Assembly: GCA_905221605.1 (NCBI GenBank)
Contig: CAJNDS010000125.1
Location: forward strand, 494,196-558,195
Length of the DNA: 64,000 nucleotides
Direction of reading: 5' to 3'
Source: Symbiodinium natans
Lineage: Eukaryota > Sar > Dinophyceae > Suessiales > Symbiodiniaceae
Shown here: positions 10,763 to 22,149 of the stretch, one piece after another
How the letters are laid out: the number at the start of each line of letters is the position of its first letter
Numbering within the stretch: the stretch's first letter is position 1
Notes under the pieces: generated by a model
Told to the model about the DNA's origin: nothing
Seen by the model: only the letters and a program-made list of their open reading frames with translations
The model's database searches: none
Program-made: the position numbers and the translations under genes

Positions 10763-10904
10763 GTGTCTTGGAGGTTTGGGCTGTTGCCAGAAAATATCAT
10801 CTCGGCATTTGTGCTTCATAGGGTCGTGGCAAATAGTGGCCCTACTCACCCGCCCTCCCAGGAGCATCAGAAGCAAGCGACAAGGTTTGCCTACTGACCT
10901 TTAG

Positions 10905-10946
10905 CCGAGATCACCAGCGTTACTCCCAGGCATTGGCAAAGACCAG
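10905..10946 (+). CDS. Exon candidate (42 bp)
   Basis: Between CTTTAG and AG|GTGTGC. Reads RDHQRYSQALAKT in the phase set by the preceding exon. A competing - strand frame (10,920-11,156) reads KTEQYIDLAARCAQR, so the strand is not settled. Confidence 0.35.
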
Positions 10947-11473
10947 GTGTGCAGCAGGTGGCTTCGTCGCGACAGCCGTGCATATACGTGCGGGAGACTG
11001 CCAGCTTGTCCAGAAGGACAGTCTGTCAGCTGAGTCTTCTTGAGGCTTGATCGGCTTCATGCGCTGTGCGCATCTTGCAGCAAGGTCGATGTATTGCTCG
11101 GTTTTCTGCTGACGTTCATTTCGAAGTCCAATAGTTGGTGAGTGATTGAAACCCAAAGCCGATGAGTCTCCGTACCCTTCGAGGCATTTTCTAACGTTCC
11201 CTTAAAAGGACTGCCTTCAGTGATCTAGGTTGCTATGATTCTGGGATGGGTCTCTGCAGCGTTGCGCTCACAGCTCCAAGCAGGGGGGTGCCCGTGTGAC
11301 CTCAGTGTCAGGCTTGCCTTTCAAAAGGGGTTTTGGGGTTAGTGCTGTGGTGTTCAGGGTTTGGGGGTGAGGTTGCCACTTCGAGTAAGGAGGTTTGTTC
11401 CCAAGGCTCCCCCTTCAAACGCGAGGGGGCGCTTTCGTTTAATCAGTAGCATACGCTGATCTGTAAACGGGGT

Positions 11474-11689
11474 TTGGGGGGGGAGGGGGGGTGCCGCCAG
11501 CGAACACTGCTGAAAAAACAGGCTCTCAAAAGCAGCACCAGCGCCTCGTTGAACACCTTCGTCCGGCTTCGAGCTTACACGCTGCGCGCCTCAGGCACCC
11601 TACGCTTCTCTAGCAATCCGGACAATTTTCTAAATCCAAATTGGGATTCGCCCTTGGCAGCCGATTGTTGGAGAAACGAAGGCAAATGA
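11474..11689 (+). CDS. Open frame, unknown
   Basis: A 71-codon frame ending TGA. The C-terminal half (NTFVRLRAYTLRASG, then FSSNPDNFLNPNWDS) looks protein-like, the N-terminus less so. No domain or splice support. Confidence 0.28.
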   Translation: MGGEGGCRQRTLLKKQALKSSTSASLNTFVRLRAYTLRASGTLRFSSNPDNFLNPNWDSPLAADCWRNEGK

Positions 11690-12035
11690 ATGAATAATTT
11701 GAATCTTCGCAAAAGTGGGTTTAGGGCTCAGGGGTTTTGGGTATGGTTAGGGGTTAGGGATGAGGGGTTTAGGGTTTAGGGTATCTAGAGTTTAGGGTTT
11801 AGAGCTAGCTTAGTTAGTTAGTGAGTTAGCCAGCTAGCTAGCTCGCCCTAATTATTGCCTGTGACTTGCTGGTATTTGTGTGAGGCATGGCAAGATGCGC
11901 GATTGGGTATCTGTGGCGGGTCTGTCCTGAGTGCGTGATATCCTGCGTGCACGTCATAGCGCTGCAACCAGATTCATGGTACCCGCCTGTCCTCCAAAGT
12001 GCTGAATCCCAGGCTCACTGCAGCAAAAGCCTCAC

Positions 12036-12278
12036 GCAACTGGCACATGGGGATGTAACATTCAATTCGTAACGGATGTTTAGGCCTCCATGTTGTCTCT
12101 TGGACCGTTTCTTTTCTGGGTCTCCCGCCTCCGCCTCCTGGGAGTTCCCTTGGAGTTGGAACAGCTTAGCAGCTGCGCATCCATCGGTGCAGGTGTTTGT
12201 GCTCAGTTCTTGCGCACATGTGTACGTGAATGCCATGAATGACACGCAGAAGATGGCTCGAAGATGGCCCTCCATCAT
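12036..12278 (-). CDS. First exon of a secreted/ER-targeted protein
   Basis: On - an ATG at 12,278 opens a frame whose first ~22 residues form a signal peptide (MEGHLRAIFCVSFMA then FTYTCAQ). A Cys-containing region (TNTCTDGCAAAKLFQ) and a very polar KKRSKR stretch follow. A donor-like GTGAGG follows TGCCAGTTGC near 12,035. No family recognised. It is the best start codon candidate in this block. Confidence 0.5.
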
Positions 12279-12299
12279 GCTGCCAAGAGCTGGAAGGCA

Positions 12300-14495
12300 G
12301 TGGGAGGAGTGACCTTGTGTACTTATGTTATACCAAAAACTCTAAATTCGATAAAGCCCCAACCCGAATATGCCTTGTACTACACCCTATCGACAGGGGG
12401 AGCCTGCTGTTGCGGGCTGGCGCGATGACAGATGCTCGTGACCACAACGGCTGCACGGCCAGCAGCCTAGCGGGTGCAATGGCCAAGGTTTTCCCGCTCC
12501 GCGAAGGCGTGGCGCATAGTGGAGGTCCGTGGGACACTGTTCCGTTGTCTGGTTTCGGTTCCTTTGAATGTTGGACACGTGTTGTTCCATGGCGAAGGGT
12601 CCTTCAACGAACAAGTTCTCGCCAGGCTTGTTGTCCCAGTCACTCCTGTTGCAAGCCAATCACGCGCGGAAAACACACAGGTGCCATTGTCAGGCACGGT
12701 GCAGCGTCGCGACGGATCTCAGGAGCAGGTGCTGGGCCACAAATCCAAGAACTATGTCGATTGATTTTGTGTGGGATGTGTGGATCGCATGTGGCTCCAG
12801 GCAAAGTTCTCTGAAAATCAGCGAGCATGTGCCATGTATGACCTTCAGGCAGCGATCCCTGTGGGAAGTTAGTCCTGCGCCACACGTGGCCCAACTTGGT
12901 CGCTTACTGAAAAAGGGTGTTGTGGCGCATTGGTCCAACATGTGCTAGGTCTATCTAAGTCTGCCACGTCACTGAGGTGATGAGTGGGGCTCTGCGTTGA
13001 ACCCCCGCCTGGTGAAGAACTTGCATTCGGAAGGCTGGGGCGTAGTGGCTGAACACAGCGAAAGCTGCTTTCTGGGTACCGTGCCAGGTCTGATGATAGC
13101 AACTACCTCGGGCTTCCCAAAATAGAGCGCCCACCTAACAGCCGCAAAGCTGGGCCGTGCCCTTGCTGCTTGATGGAAAGGATGTCATGTCGTCATATTT
13201 GCGGTGAAGTTTCTCTGGGCTTTTCGAGTTTTTTCCAGCGTTCTTTCTGCCTCGCGAGGACGTGATGGTTTGCTCACGAACGGGCTCGGGCAAAACAGTT
13301 TGCTCCCCATGCCCGGCATTACAAGACCACGTCAAAGTTGTGATTCCACGAACCCACGCAGGTTGCCCATTTGTTGCCTTTGCTTCAGCTGTTGATCGAT
13401 GGCGCGTGCGCCCAGCTTGTGTTGCTGACAAAATGCCTTGCTGCTGGGGTGGAATTATCCTTGTGGATGGCATGTGACGCCTTTGTTGCTTGGACTCGGT
13501 TAGGCTTAGAAAGCTGAGCTGACTGTAGTGACTGTAGTGGCACTGCCCAAGCAAAACCTATGTCACTGCACCACCTCATGGTGTTGGGCTCCATTTTCGG
13601 ACTAGATGAGCAGAGCCTGCCCATAGGACTCATCAAACAATCAGTTCTACAGCGTGCAAACTGTGCCAAGCGGAAATCTTGCAATTTGCTGAATGCTGCC
13701 TGCACTGTCCTCACGTGACGGTGCTGTTTGGGAGCAGCAGCCATGTGCGGTATGTGCGCCCTCATCTCAGATGACAATGTGCCTTGGTAGCATCTCAAAT
13801 AGCAAGACCTAAAAGAATTAGGCGAGGGTATTTGTGTAAGAACAAAACCGCATGAGGACTTCCTCATCCTATCAAGCAGCCGAAGTGACATTAGGAGTTT
13901 TGCAAAGCGTGAGTCTACGACCCACTCATATATCTGGTCCGTCAGAAGCTTTTCGCGGCAAAGCGTGGCACTTTGAGGTGCTCTTGGCAGATATTCTGCT
14001 TCGACCGCGCATGTCCTTGCTCCATCAAATCTATTCGGCAGGAGGGCGCCGTGCGTTGCCACAGGGGGTGTCGCCGAGCACCTTTCATGATTAGCAGGAT
14101 CCAGTGGTGTCTGTTATCAAGATTACGTTCTTGTGGACCTGCTGAGGCATGGCATGTCAGCAGCCTTGCCTGATCCGCGTCTGATCAATGGCAAAATTGT
14201 CCGGCTTTGTGCTCCCGTGTGAGAGGAGTGCTCCGCATCGTTGTGCTGAGGAATCCATGTGGTTTTGGTGTCGGGTGGTACGGTCAACAAGAATCGCAAC
14301 GCTGCGTGATTACGTCGCTGAAGCCGGCCTCTTCATGGCATTGCAGGAATTGACTGTCGGATTTGTCCGCAGGAACACTTTGGGCTTTTCAGTCAGGAAG
14401 CTGACAGCTGAGGCCCTGAACGATTCAAATCTTCGCAGCCTCTCTGAAGAGGTGCCATTCTTTGCCTTATGCATGTAGGAAGTGCTAGTGGTTTG
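12300..14495. other. Heptamer-free stretch, coding content undecided
   Basis: Balanced composition with many 60-225-codon open frames on both strands (the longest is - 13,385-14,062), but no recognisable domain and no consistent splice chain. Left unannotated rather than guessed. Confidence 0.4.
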
Positions 14496-14649
14496 CTACT
14501 GCGAGCTCTGCTTTGATGCTGTTGCTATTACACCCTTGCAGATGTTTGAACGCATCCACGCTAAAAGCCCTGAACCCGGATGGGAAGCTCCTTCAAAACA
14601 TGAGGCCGGAATCTCAAAAGAAACGCTTGGAAGCAGTTCGCAGTCTGAG

Positions 14650-14804
14650 GCCTCGAAACTTACAAGGCCGAAGGCATCACAAAACTCCACCTCTTCCGGG
14701 GCCTGCTGCAACTCGGTCTGGAGTGCTTGAAAGCAATGCAAAAACCGCAGGGAGGCAGCCTTGAGGCTGCAAGATCCAGAACAGCTGCCAAAAAAGCATG
14801 TTAA
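14650..14804 (+). CDS. Terminal exon candidate
   Basis: After TCTGAG the frame reads LETYKAEGITKLHLF, then RGLLQLGLECLKAMQ and SRTAAKKAC with a TAA stop. Just upstream (14,548-14,650) another frame reads KLLQNMRPESQKKRL then EAVRSL, so a one-base shift or a small intron may separate them. Unknown product. Confidence 0.42.
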
Positions 14805-15124
14805 ACTGTCAGGAAACGATTGGAAGGCCAGCGAAATCCCCAGACTCTCACGCCCTCACAAGCCCCAAGCATTAAGAAGACCCCACGTCCTTGGGACCTG
14901 CTGAACTCCTGGAGCGCTCAATCGGGATGCCTCCCCTAAACCCGAAGCCTTAAACTCTGAACGCCACAGCGCAAGCCTACACCCGAAACCCTAGGCCTCA
15001 ATCCCTAAACCCCTCTCCGAGTCAACACACGCAGCCAGGAGAGAGGTTGAACTCGCGGTGCGAAGTGACGTCACACGCCCAAGACGCTCCCGGCGAGTGT
15101 CGCGGCACGAGACCGCATTACAAC

Positions 15125-15439
15125 TTAAATTACAACCAACATGTGCCAATGTGGCCTCCATGAGGTCGGGAGGCTTCGCGCATAGACGAGGAACAGCACC
15201 TCCTTGTAGAACAAACCCATCAGAGGAGACCTGGCAGGATCAGCACAGCCGAGCATTGCAGAGAGGAACGCTGCCCCGTCGGTCAAACGTTTCATTTTTG
15301 TTGCGGAGACCGACAGTAGCCTGAACCAGAATCCCGAAACCCCACACCCTGAAGTGCTCATCACGAAGTCTAGGCTGCCTGCTGCGAAAAGCACCCACGG
15401 GCATGCTGCAAAAATCTCCAGATAATATTCTTCCGCCAC
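15125..15439 (-). CDS. Hydrophobic open frame
   Basis: A - frame ending TAA with hydrophobic segments (YLEIFAACPWVLFAA; AAFLSAMLGCADPAR; PLMGLFYKEVLFLVY). It overlaps another - frame (15,240-15,620), and no splice chain was found. Low confidence. Confidence 0.28.
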   Translation of the reverse strand: MAEEYYLEIFAACPWVLFAAGSLDFVMSTSGCGVSGFWFRLLSVSATKMKRLTDGAAFLSAMLGCADPARSPLMGLFYKEVLFLVYARSLPTSWRPHWHMLVVI

Positions 15440-15905
15440 ACGCGGTGCGGAGTGGAGTCGGAATGGAGGAGGAGGAGGAGCTGAGAGCGTTCCGCGACTC
15501 CAGGACCTCCTTCGATGATCTTGTTGTCAGCTTCCTTGTCGCCCCATAAACCATCTCAAACCCTCCGAGCCCTAAACTGTGGCTAGGGTGCCGGGTTCCA
15601 AGGTGAGAAAATGTGAACAAAACAAAGGTTGAGAGATTGAGGGCTTGCAGACTCCATGAAGGTTGAATGGTCGTAGAGCACCGCAGAGCTTTTGAACTCT
15701 AAATGTGAAGCCGACAGCTACAGCGATCGACGCGCTCAATGGGCCACTTGAGCGCTCGCGTGCTACATTGCATGCACCGCGATACACGATGCAAGGTTCA
15801 ATGCTTTGCGCCTGTCATGACATGCGTGCCTGAGGGTTCAATATATTACGGGCCTTGTGGCACAGGCCGGCCTGGCCGCCAGAACCCACGATTTGATGCC
15901 GGTGT

Positions 15906-15995
15906 GCGCGCGCGGGTGCGAGCGAGCGAGCAAGCGAGTGAGCGAGTCAGCGAGAGAGCGAGAGAGCGAGAGAGCGAGAGAGCGAGAGAGCGAGA
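15906..15995. repeat. (GAGC)/(GAGA)n microsatellite
   Basis: GCGAGCGAGC grading into GAGAGCGAGAGAGC, flanked by GCGCGCGG. Arg/Glu/Ser frames here are artefacts. Confidence 0.9.
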
Positions 15996-16248
15996 GTGCG
16001 TGGGGGTGCGCATGGGCCATCCAGTTGGTGTGGAGCCTCCGATGCACACATAGAGCAACTGTGCAACGTCGAAAGGAAGGCGTGAGCTCTAGTGCCTGCA
16101 TCTCGGCCCAGCTAGCAGGGGTCATCAATGCGGCGATCTCGAGCTCAGATCCCCGGCGCCTCCCCTGGCTGCCCAAGCGCCTCCCCTGGCTGCTTCCCAA
16201 ACTCAGCTCCCCGCAATAGGTAAACTCATGGTGTTATTGTTGGATATA

Positions 16249-17573
16249 CCAACAGGTCCTTTTCACTTATAAGTAGATTATAATCCACTCATAACGGACT
16301 TGTAATCCACTTATAAGTTGTATACGTAGAACGTATAGTTATAAGTTACTTGACCTACTTAGAAATTACTTATACATCAACCGAGGTTTCTACTTACAGC
16401 CGAGTTAAAATCTACTTACAACCTACTTCTGATCTTGTTTTTTTCCAATCTTTTTGACACACATCTTTTCGAGTGTGCTACATGGTTTGGTGTAAATTCC
16501 TGTTCCTGCATTGACTGACAGAATGATGCGTGGGCAGGTACTTTACGCGGAATCGTCTGCAGCGCTTGGGCTCTGAGGTGAACGTTCCGTAGCGTGTCTG
16601 CTGCAGTGAGACATGGCTACGAGAGTCCTGACTTGGGAAAGCGCTTTCCCTCCGAAAAAAAATAAGCACCCGCTTTGCTGGGGAGGCTCGGTGAAAGGTT
16701 CCGGTTTCCCTTAACCCTAAACCTCAGGCCCAAAAAACCTGTATACGCCCAGACCACTTGCCCTGAACTTTATAAGCTTCGCTTTAAGGGTCGTGCGTTC
16801 AGGTTTCTGGTTTCATGATCAGGGCATGGCTTTCAAGGATTTCAGAGAGATGTGCTCAGAGTCCTCTTGTCCGCCGAAGTCCGCGGACACATCATGACGT
16901 TGCTTCGGGAACGGGTCGTCGGAATGTCCGCCGATCATTAGTAAAGAGTAGCCCAGCCATGCATCCTGAATATCTAAAAAAAGAGGAATGTCCGCCCAAG
17001 TCCGCCGAAGTCCGCGGACGGATTTCAGATTTGTCGCGACAGGGGAGGGATTGTGACGGACTGCCTGCAGAGTTCCGGCGAGCTGGGGTGGCAGCTGGAA
17101 TTGTTGAGCCCCGTCTCGAAGGAGAAATGGGGATCTGTCTGGCGGAAAACCGGTCACATGGGGGTCGTTTTGGCGAAGTTTCACCAGCAGCCTTTGCTAC
17201 CTACTTGGTGGCGTTTTGAAGGGGACCTTGTCAAGTGTCTTGCCTGAAGGCTGCGCTTGCCGATAAAACCAGCGTAGAACGATGCCGCAAACAGCGGTGT
17301 GCCCGCTTTGGACATAGAGAAACTTTCGCTCGCATGGTCGTCCACTGCATTGCATACATGAGTGTTTCCTACACATAAGCATTTTGTATCTTACTCAACA
17401 AACACTATGTTTTAAAAAATGCTTACCTCTCAAACATTGGTTTTTGAAAAAACATCCTACTTACGAACTACTTATAAGTAAGTTATAACTTCGCCCAAAA
17501 CCCTTCCGCGTAACTAACTTATAACTGCTAGCTAAGTAACTTATAAGTGCCATAAGTGAAACGGTCCTGTTGG
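16249..17573. mobile_element. 1.3-kb TIR DNA transposon, TA target site
   Basis: The termini are inverted repeats: left CCAACAGGTCCTTTTCACTT, right the complement of CCAACAGGACCGTTTCACTT (18 of 20 bases match), flanked by TA on both sides (16,247-16,248; 17,574-17,575). Both subterminal regions are AT-rich with many ACTTATAAGT copies. The interior has GC-rich TCCGCCGAAGTCCGCGGAC repeats (16,873 and 16,999) and overlapping ~120-134-codon frames without a DDE motif that I can see. Probably non-autonomous. Confidence 0.75.
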
Positions 17574-17617
17574 TAGTACATAGTGTGGTATGTAGTCGAG
17601 TCGTTGCTGTTCTGCTG

Positions 17618-17870
17618 CTAGGAGTGGAAGTTATCACGGTTCGGGCACGGGTGCTCTTGGAGACCAGATGGAGTCGGAGTGGATGTCATCACGGATGCTC
17701 TTGAAGAGCGGGTGCGGTCGGAGTGGACATTATCACGGTTCGGGCATGGTTACTCTTGGAATCTCTTGGAGCATGGACGGGGTCGTAGTCGACTTTGTCA
17801 CGGTTCGGCCACGGACGCAGAACGGATTGGGGTCGGCGTGGACGTTATCACGGTTCGGGCATAGAGCGGG
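17618..17870. repeat. Tandem repeat, unit about 55 bp (TTATCACGGTTCGGGCA core)
   Basis: Four to five diverged copies of GGTCGGAGTGGACGTTATCA then CGGTTCGGGCA, followed by a G-rich tract (17,885-17,940). Confidence 0.7.
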
Positions 17871-18046
17871 GAGGCCCAGCCTGGAGGGCGGGGGGAGGGG
17901 AGGCGGGTGGGGGGGGGGTGAGGGTGAGGGCGGTGGAGAGGGCGTTCGGGATTTCACTGGCAGCACGTGAAAAACGGTCGTGTTGAAAGTGTAAGGCCGT
18001 AAGAATATGTATGAGCTCCTTGGTGGTGGTCTAGCTTTACCATGCC

Positions 18047-19532
18047 TTGTCTCGAGATCAAGAAGTGCTGCCGAGACAGGTTGTGTTCACCGGTCCGTTG
18101 CCATCATCGCTGTCAGTTCTCTCAATCTCTAAGTTTTCTCTCCGTTTGCACAATTTCCACATTCGTCGGTCGCATTTGTCAGTAAAACTCCTTGTTTCTC
18201 CCACCGACCTATATCGGCAGTCAGCGGTCCTACTGCGAACCTGTCCCGTCTTCGTGTCTCTTGTTTCAGGGCTGCGCCTCAATGTTTTGGAGTCTTGGAG
18301 GCTTGCCCACCCGAGTTCTCTTTGTGGCCACAGGGCTTGCCATGGTTTCGCGCAGCATACGATATATGGTGTCTCCCAAAAAACTACACCAAAGTTACCC
18401 TTCGTGCGCTTCTGGGTGTTGACCCCCGGGCTTTCGATCCTAGGCCAAATTGGTGCAGGTCATGAACCAGGCTTGCTTGCCATTGCAATTGCTTCGGGGG
18501 CTGGTGCACTTGCGTCTTCAAAGTGTAGGTTTTCGCACCGCAGTGCTGGCCTTCGTTTGGCATTGGTGGGGCCTTCCACTGCGGGGTCGAGGCGGGATGC
18601 CATGCAAGACCATGTTACGCGCGGTGCTCTGAGCGCCTTTCGAAGGTTGATGGTTTGGAGTACCTCAAGGTGGGGAACCACTCGAACAATTGTCTGTGAA
18701 AGCAGGGGGCTGGCAACGTTGCACGTGTCGTTAAGTCCAGCGCTCTTTGCAGCAACGGTGAGTGCAATGCACATGTCATGCCATGAGATGCGCAAACAGC
18801 GCCCTCCCCCCCCCCCCCCACGCGTGTGCCAGAAGCCAGTTGTGTCGTGACGCCATTCAAAATCTGGTAGAGTTTCAGCTTCAGCCATGGCCATGTGCAT
18901 GTTACGAACAGAGTGTGCTTTCCTCTCGTGCGACTGGCCCTAAGCCGTAAAAGGAGTGGGGTGGAATGGGAGGCCCAAGAAACACTGACCGGGTAATTGT
19001 AGGAACCTGCCTTTATCGCGGCGCTGGCGGCGCGGCATGACGTGTACTCAAGTGACGGCGCGTGAAAGGGGCCTGGTTTAAACTTGAAAGACGAGGCGGT
19101 TGCTTCGACTCCCGTAGGAGACTTGGGCTTTGGAAGACAAGCGTGGCTGGCCTGTGTCAGATTGTGCTGGTGAACTAGGATATCCAGGATCAGTGGGGTA
19201 GGGAGAAGCTCCCATTGAACTTCCTCACACGCAACACTATTGCGGAACACAATTCGTCCATGCATAGCTTGCTGTGAGGCGCTGTGCGCTGTGGTTCAGG
19301 TATATTCGCGAGGGATTGCGCCCTTTACCTCGCTAGAATTTGAATGCAATCTTAAACAGCGCTGGCTGAGCGGGCCTCTTGCGCTGGCAAGGTCTTTAAT
19401 GCAAAAAATGCGATTGGGGCTTGCTTGCACTTTGCTGAGAATCCCTTTGGACTTTTGGCCTTGTGGCAGTGCTTGGGCTTTGACGACTGGTGTGGAGGAA
19501 GTCGACCCCCGGCATCGCGTGCTTTGAGCCAA
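18047..19532. other. Long open frames on both strands, strand unresolved
   Basis: A 267-codon + frame (18,047-18,850) has no domain. On - there are protein-like pieces at 18,058-18,282 (SVGETRSFTDKCDRR), 18,460-18,720 (PHLEVLQTINLRKAL), 19,100-19,265 (HGRIVFRNSVACEEV) and 19,296-19,532 (ILSKVQASPNRIFCI). The - set is more protein-like, but splice joins could not be fixed. Confidence 0.3.
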
Positions 19533-19971
19533 AGCAGTGCCCGGGCCACCACTACCGTCAGACAGCCCGGCCCTATGTGCTAGTGTGTGTGCGTGTGTGT
19601 GTTTTATACTATGTTAACCTAGCGGATCCTGAAGATTTGCATGCCCCGGCGTTTCCAGGTAAACCTCGGCTGTACGGACCGCAGCCCTGCTGCTTCCCCA
19701 GTTTGGCATAGATTCTACCATGTCATGTACCACAGTTTCGGTCACAGGAGAGCATCGCCTACATTATAGCGCAGATGTTGGAGGCTTGCAGTGTTTGCGA
19801 CTGCAAGCTGTTTTTCGCCATTTGGCCACTGCAAGTTGTCAGCGTTGAAAGGAATACCCCGGCACCGACTACGACCTCGTTTCCCGCTGTCATAAATTGC
19901 GGATGATCTTGCAAGGACTGACGCTCAGCGCTCGTTTTGCTTTCTGGTCTGCAAAGACACTTGCCAGGAGG

Positions 19972-20265
19972 CTAGGCGTCAGAGGCATCCCAGGCGAGAG
20001 GGAATTGCTTCAAACGAAGCAGCCGTGGACCCATGGGCTCCAATCTGAAAGGCTGGGTATCGCTACGCCTTAGCCGGTGTTGTCGGCGCTTGGAGGCCGT
20101 CGGGAGCCATCTCGTGTGTTGGGCTTTGCGGCTGCAGTTCATTTTTCTGAGATCTGGTAGGCTGCCACACAGCGCTTTGCGCAGCTCCTCACTGGATAGC
20201 AAAAAGTTGCTCGCGATGGCTATATTCAGGGCTTGCCTCACACAGCGCAGGTTTTGTGGCCGCAA
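19972..20265 (-). CDS. Open frame, helical N-terminal half
   Basis: A - frame reads CVRQALNIAIASNFL then LSSEELRKALCGSLP, followed by an Arg-rich region to a stop. Probably part of a - strand gene also represented at 21,086-21,212. No family recognised. Confidence 0.32.
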   Translation of the reverse strand: MRPQNLRCVRQALNIAIASNFLLSSEELRKALCGSLPDLRKMNCSRKAQHTRWLPTASKRRQHRLRRSDTQPFRLEPMGPRLLRLKQFPLAWDASDA

Positions 20266-20599
20266 GAACCCTGTCCCCAGCGATGTTTCATGGATGTCCC
20301 CCCCCTTTCTTTCCTAAAGACAAGGCCCGCGGGACCCTTTTGGGACCTTTCCGGACCTCTTAATACCCTTCTTGCAAGTCCTAGACATACCTAGACTAAC
20401 CTGCTAGAAAGCACTCAATGACCCGCAGGGTCGTTTTTTAGGAAGGCTTTGGGGGGGTGTACGTTCGAGAAACCTTGTCCCAGGATGCACACAAAAGTGG
20501 GTATGTTGCTTTGAGGATTTACGGCGGTTATTTTCGAATTGCCGCACAACTCATGTCTGCAAAGAGGCGAACGAGTGTAGATCTCAGGAGCAGCGGTCA

Positions 20600-20895
20600 A
20601 AGCGCAGAACAGTGAAAAGATGGAACAGCATGAGAAGGGCAGAAACTGGGCTCCTCAACTATTCTGCGTATATGCAGGGTCAGTTGAAAATGTTCAAACG
20701 GACTACACGAATGGGGATCTCCCAACAACCTGCGCCTCAGCATCGCAAGTTGCCGATCACTCTTCATCATCTCTTGATCTTTCACCTCGCTACAAGTCAA
20801 CTCGTGACACCAGAGCATGGGCTGGCCGAATAGCTGCATTCGCAGAGTCTGACGAAAGAGACTTGTTCATGCCATCACGCAGCATCGCTGAGTGA
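20600..20895. other. Island open on both strands
   Basis: The + frame reads WAPQLFCVYAGSVEN ... FAESDERDLFMPSRS then stop. The - frame reads KDQEMMKSDRQLAML. Strand undecided, function unknown. Confidence 0.25.
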
Positions 20896-21085
20896 ATTTC
20901 CGAATTTTGCACCCACACCCCACGCCGGACCATCGACTAATCAGGCACAAGTAGCCGAGGCACTACAGAGTAATCTGGCAGGTGACCCGCAAGGAGTGTG
21001 CTTGGCTTATTGTGTTGAGAGCAGCGTGGTGGGCACAGCTTGCAAGCATGTCTAATTTTTGATTTTTTTTGGCGCCGCCGCTCAC

Positions 21086-21212
21086 GGCTCAAGCGCTTGC
21101 CGGTGGCTGTCATCAATATTGTTATTTGTGCTGGGGCTTTTCTGGTAGCAGGACACGAAATGGCCTCCTTCAAGACGGATGCGCAAATTGCCGCGAGCTC
21201 ATCTGCAGATAT
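21086..21212 (-). CDS. Exon candidate, unknown protein
   Basis: On - it is bounded by GCCACAG and a GTGAGC donor. Reads ISADELAAICASVLK then EAISCPATRKAPAQI, followed by TATGKRLSR. The 187-codon + frame over the same DNA is its antisense. Confidence 0.45.
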
Positions 21213-21619
21213 CTGTGGCGTCACTTGTGTCCTCGTTTTGTCGCCCCGAATCCTTTTAATGTGGTGTAAGGGAATGGGTCAACAACTCACATGCCGCATT
21301 GGTTCTTTCGATGCTTGTTCTTTTGCTTGTATTGCTTTGCCTTGTGTTTGTATGATGCTTCTTCCATTTCTTATCGTTGAGGCTGACCACCGTATTACTT
21401 TAGGGCTCGAGCTATTAGCTGATCCGGGGTCTGACCGTTGGGGCTTCAGGTTGGCGCTCGGTCTTGGGCTTCTTCAGATGAGCGCGAATTGGTGCCCTGG
21501 CAGGCGGCGACTTTATTTCGATAGTGTTGCAGTTCCACACATCTGTTTAAACGCCGGTGCTTTTGCATTTAAAGCGTATTCGCAAGAACTGGGTCCTACA
21601 TAGAAGATCATAGAAGTGG

Positions 21620-22145
21620 CTGCGCGCAGTTCATGTTTGGCCTGACCTGGCGACCATGCAGCAGAACGCTGGCAGAGAGTCTGGAAATGGGAGTACAAGG
21701 ATCACCTAAGATTTCACTCTCGGTGTCTGGGATGTTGGTGCACGGTGCCAACTGTGAATTTTCCGTGGGTTACAATTCTTCCGTCATCTCGCTATCTACT
21801 GAACGAATTTCTCGAAAGGCAACTTGGGAAAATGGCCCCCAGAAAACATTTAAAGGTTCCGCAAGGGCAACCAAAGGCTTCTCAAAACCGATTAGGGCCT
21901 GCACTACGAAAAGGCATTGGATGCTCCGGCTGGGCCGTGGCCTTGGTTCCTGTCAGCATGTGAGGCAACGAAGTTCTGCTCGCTATTGGATGTCCATGTG
22001 ACCGGTGGGCAAATTCGCTGAGGGCAGTGCAGCAGCTGGCAAACATACACAGCAAACCGCACAGTTGCAAACCCGGAACGCATAGATTGCGCAACAGATG
22101 GCACTGGTCCTGCCCTGTTTGGGACGCAAGTCCCAGGACCCCAAA
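21620..22145. other. No confident gene
   Basis: Several 60-120-codon frames on both strands, one + frame with MAPRKHLKVPQGQPK. No splice or domain support. Confidence 0.3.
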
Positions 22146-22149
22146 AACC

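Noticed and set aside
13385-14062. 225-codon minus frame
   Set aside because: No recognisable motif, no start or splice context, composition not distinct from neighbouring chance frames.
21040-21603. 187-codon plus frame with hydrophobic stretches
   Set aside because: Antisense to a better-supported minus exon (21,086-21,212) with proper splice sites; no domain.
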